DNA of 64,000 bases from Acidobacteriota bacterium (GTDB lineage: Bacteria; Acidobacteriota; Thermoanaerobaculia; Thermoanaerobaculales; Thermoanaerobaculaceae), in assembly GCA_016213675.1 (NCBI GenBank), contig JACQZW010000039.1, positions 62,001-126,000 on the forward strand, in the 5' to 3' direction. Of this stretch, positions 62,827 through 64,000 are shown piece by piece; within the stretch, counting starts at the first letter, position 1, and each line of letters opens with the position of its first letter. Both the position numbers and the translations under genes were made by a program. The notes under the pieces are model-generated. The model ran no database searches. It saw only the letters and a program-made list of their open reading frames with translations, and was not told the DNA's origin.

Positions 62827-63585
62827 ATGATCGACGTCCGCGACCACGGTGACGTCCGCGAGCTGCGATTGAACCGGCCGCCGGCCAACGCGCTCAGCCC
62901 CGAGCTGCTCGAACGGCTGTGCGCGCACGTCGTCTCCGCCCCGAGCGACGGCGCTCGCGCCCTGGTGATCTCCGGCGCCGGCGGGATGTTCACCGGCGGA
63001 CTCGACGTGCCCCTGCTGCTGCGGCTCGACCGCGCCGGCATGATGGCGGCCTGAGCGACGTTCCACGGCGCGCTGCAGACACTCGCCACGGCCGCCGTGC
63101 CGGTCGTGGCGGCGATCACCGGCCACAGCCCGGGCGGCGGCCTCGTCCTCGCGCTGTTCTGCGACCGCCGCGTCCAGGCCCGCGGCGCCTTCAAGATCGG
63201 GCTGAACGAGGTGGCGGTGGGGATCCCGTTGCCGCGGGTGATCTTCGCCGCGCTCCGCCGCCAGGTCGGTCCCCGCGTGGCCGAGGAGCTCGCCGTCACC
63301 GGGGCCCTCCTCGACCCCGACGCCGCGCTCCGGATCGGGCTGGTGGACGAGCTGGCCCCCGCGGAGGAGGTGGTCGACCGCGCCGTCGCCTGGTGCCGCC
63401 AGCTCCTGGGCGCGCCGCCGCACGCGATGCGCGACACCCGGACGATGGCGCGGGCCGACCTCGCCGCGCTCTTCGCCGGGCTCGACGCCGCGGCGATCGC
63501 CGCCGAACTCGACCGCTGCTGGTACGCCGGCGAGGCGCAGCAGACCCTGGCCGCCCTCGTCCGCCGCCTCACCGAGCGCCGCTAG
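62827..63585 (+). pseudogene. Enoyl-CoA hydratase/isomerase (crotonase) with in-frame UGA
   Basis: Two parts in one frame: 62827-63051 (GRDHGDVRELRLNRPPANALSPE, GAGGMFTGGLDVP oxyanion loop 1) and 63055-63585 (VVAAITGHSPGGGLVLALFCDRRV, LNEVAVGIPLPRV). They are joined by a TGA at 63052-63054. The flanking residues MMAA-x-ATFHGAL match the crotonase region where homologues carry Trp (MRAAWxxFFGAL type), so a single TGG to TGA change explains the stop. The rest is intact, so the break is recent, a sequencing error, or read-through. GGGAGG precedes ATG 62827. Crotonases hydrate enoyl-CoA in fatty acid oxidation. Confidence 0.75.
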
Positions 63586-63772
63586 CCCACCGGCGCGCCT
63601 TCGTCGAGGTCACGTCGGTAGGGAGGTTCGCCGTACACGACCCCGCCGCGGCCGACGGCGGGAAACCCCCGTCCGGGCTGGCACGTAGGACCATCGTGCC
63701 CCGAACCCACGCGGAGGAGCAGATCCCCGGGGCGCGACGTGGTGGTCGAAGTCCGAAACGGAGGACGATGGG

Positions 63773-64000
63773 ATGAACGAGATCGAGCGACGTGAGTTCT
63801 TGAAGCTCACCGGAGCCGGGCTGGGCGTGCTCGCCATGTCCAGCCTGTTCCACGACCGGCTGCTCGCCGGCACCCTGCCGGCGGACGGCGCGACGCTGTT
63901 CGACGAGCGCTTCGGGGTCTCGCGGGAGACCATGGCCAAGGTACTCGCCACCGCGCTCTCGCGGGGCGGCGACTTCGCCGAGCTGTTTTTCGAGTATCGG
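63773..64000 (+). CDS. TldD/PmbA-like protein with Tat signal, N-terminal part
   Basis: Only the first 76 residues are in the window. RREFLKLTGAGLGVLAM is a twin-arginine (Tat) signal with RRxFLK and a hydrophobic stretch, so the protein would be exported folded. The mature part (MAKVLATALSRGGDFAELFFEYR) matches the N-terminus of TldD/PmbA metalloproteases (GxDYAE/DLFFE). Cytosolic TldD/TldE process peptides such as microcin or CcdA; an exported form would act in the periplasm. GGAGGA lies eight bases before ATG 63773. The 187 bases between 63586 and 63772 hold nothing recognisable. Confidence 0.8.
   Translation, partial: MNEIERREFLKLTGAGLGVLAMSSLFHDRLLAGTLPADGATLFDERFGVSRETMAKVLATALSRGGDFAELFFEYR

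Noticed and set aside
63052..63054. UGA as selenocysteine in the crotonase
   Set aside because: Crotonases have Trp, not Cys/Sec, at this place, and no bacterial SECIS-like stem-loop with an apical GU is visible just after the UGA.

Overview
The window is very GC-rich (about 70%) with dense, mostly overlapping genes and strongly G/C-biased third codon positions. The mix points to a Gram-negative, didermic bacterium with type IV pili, most likely an Acidobacteriota-type lineage: an Oar-like TonB-dependent receptor with an N-terminal carboxypeptidase-regulatory domain, a bactofilin, a zapA-6S RNA-rny block, an OmpA-type lipoprotein and a Tat-exported TldD-like protein. This assignment is an inference; Myxococcota or Binatota are the main alternatives.

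Layout. 1-1644: the tail of a RimK-like ATP-grasp ligase and an RlmI-type rRNA methyltransferase. 1645-9970: a minor-pilin operon (FimT, PilV, PilW, PilX) ending in a giant PilY1-like tip protein with a threonine/proline stalk. 10000-10627: a terminator, then a GIY-YIG nuclease gene bracketed by copies of a palindromic repeat. 10702-16876: two tRNA-Val genes and the translation operon thrS-rpmI-rplT-pheS-pheT, followed by a ZapB-like gene; infC is missing from its usual place. 17065-24974: an aminotransferase, a fused GCS2-like ligase/M20 peptidase, an outer-membrane-like protein, a chorismate mutase/DAHP synthase and two small envelope proteins. 25041-29604: an FMN reductase, a DUF3553 protein, tRNA-Ala, an atypical radical SAM protein, a DUF4097 protein and tRNA-Gly. 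29620-32244: bactofilin, zapA, 6S RNA, rny. 32312-35838: an autoregulated TetR repressor, a pseudo-receiver-PilZ protein, a DEAD-box helicase and an RRM protein with a probable AUU start. 35932-39116: a propeller-like secreted protein, a membrane protein and an OmpA lipoprotein. 39434-42808: a GlrR/GlrK/QseG-like two-component operon, divergent from the OmpA gene.

42834-53257 is a minus-strand lipid or acyl-CoA cluster: a TonB receptor, SDR, KAS III-like enzyme, three alpha/beta hydrolases, AMP-dependent ligase and thiolase. 53393-60491 holds envelope and isoprenoid genes: GT4, a Trm112-like protein, an O-antigen ligase-like protein, xseA, xseB, a polyprenyl synthase and dxs. 60785-64000 has a TPR/peptidase-MA-like protein, a crotonase interrupted by UGA, and the start of a Tat-TldD protein.

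The strongest points for a second look are these: (i) the repeat-bracketed GIY-YIG gene; (ii) the GCS2-M20 fusion beside an aminotransferase; (iii) a near-consensus sigma-54 promoter plus an upstream palindrome in front of the OmpA lipoprotein, facing a sigma-54 activator; (iv) several repeat families (heptanucleotide tracts, purine/pyrimidine hairpins, a five-hairpin element), some of which form the C-termini of proteins; (v) a KAS III-like enzyme without the catalytic His and Asn, in a gene set resembling OleABCD in composition.
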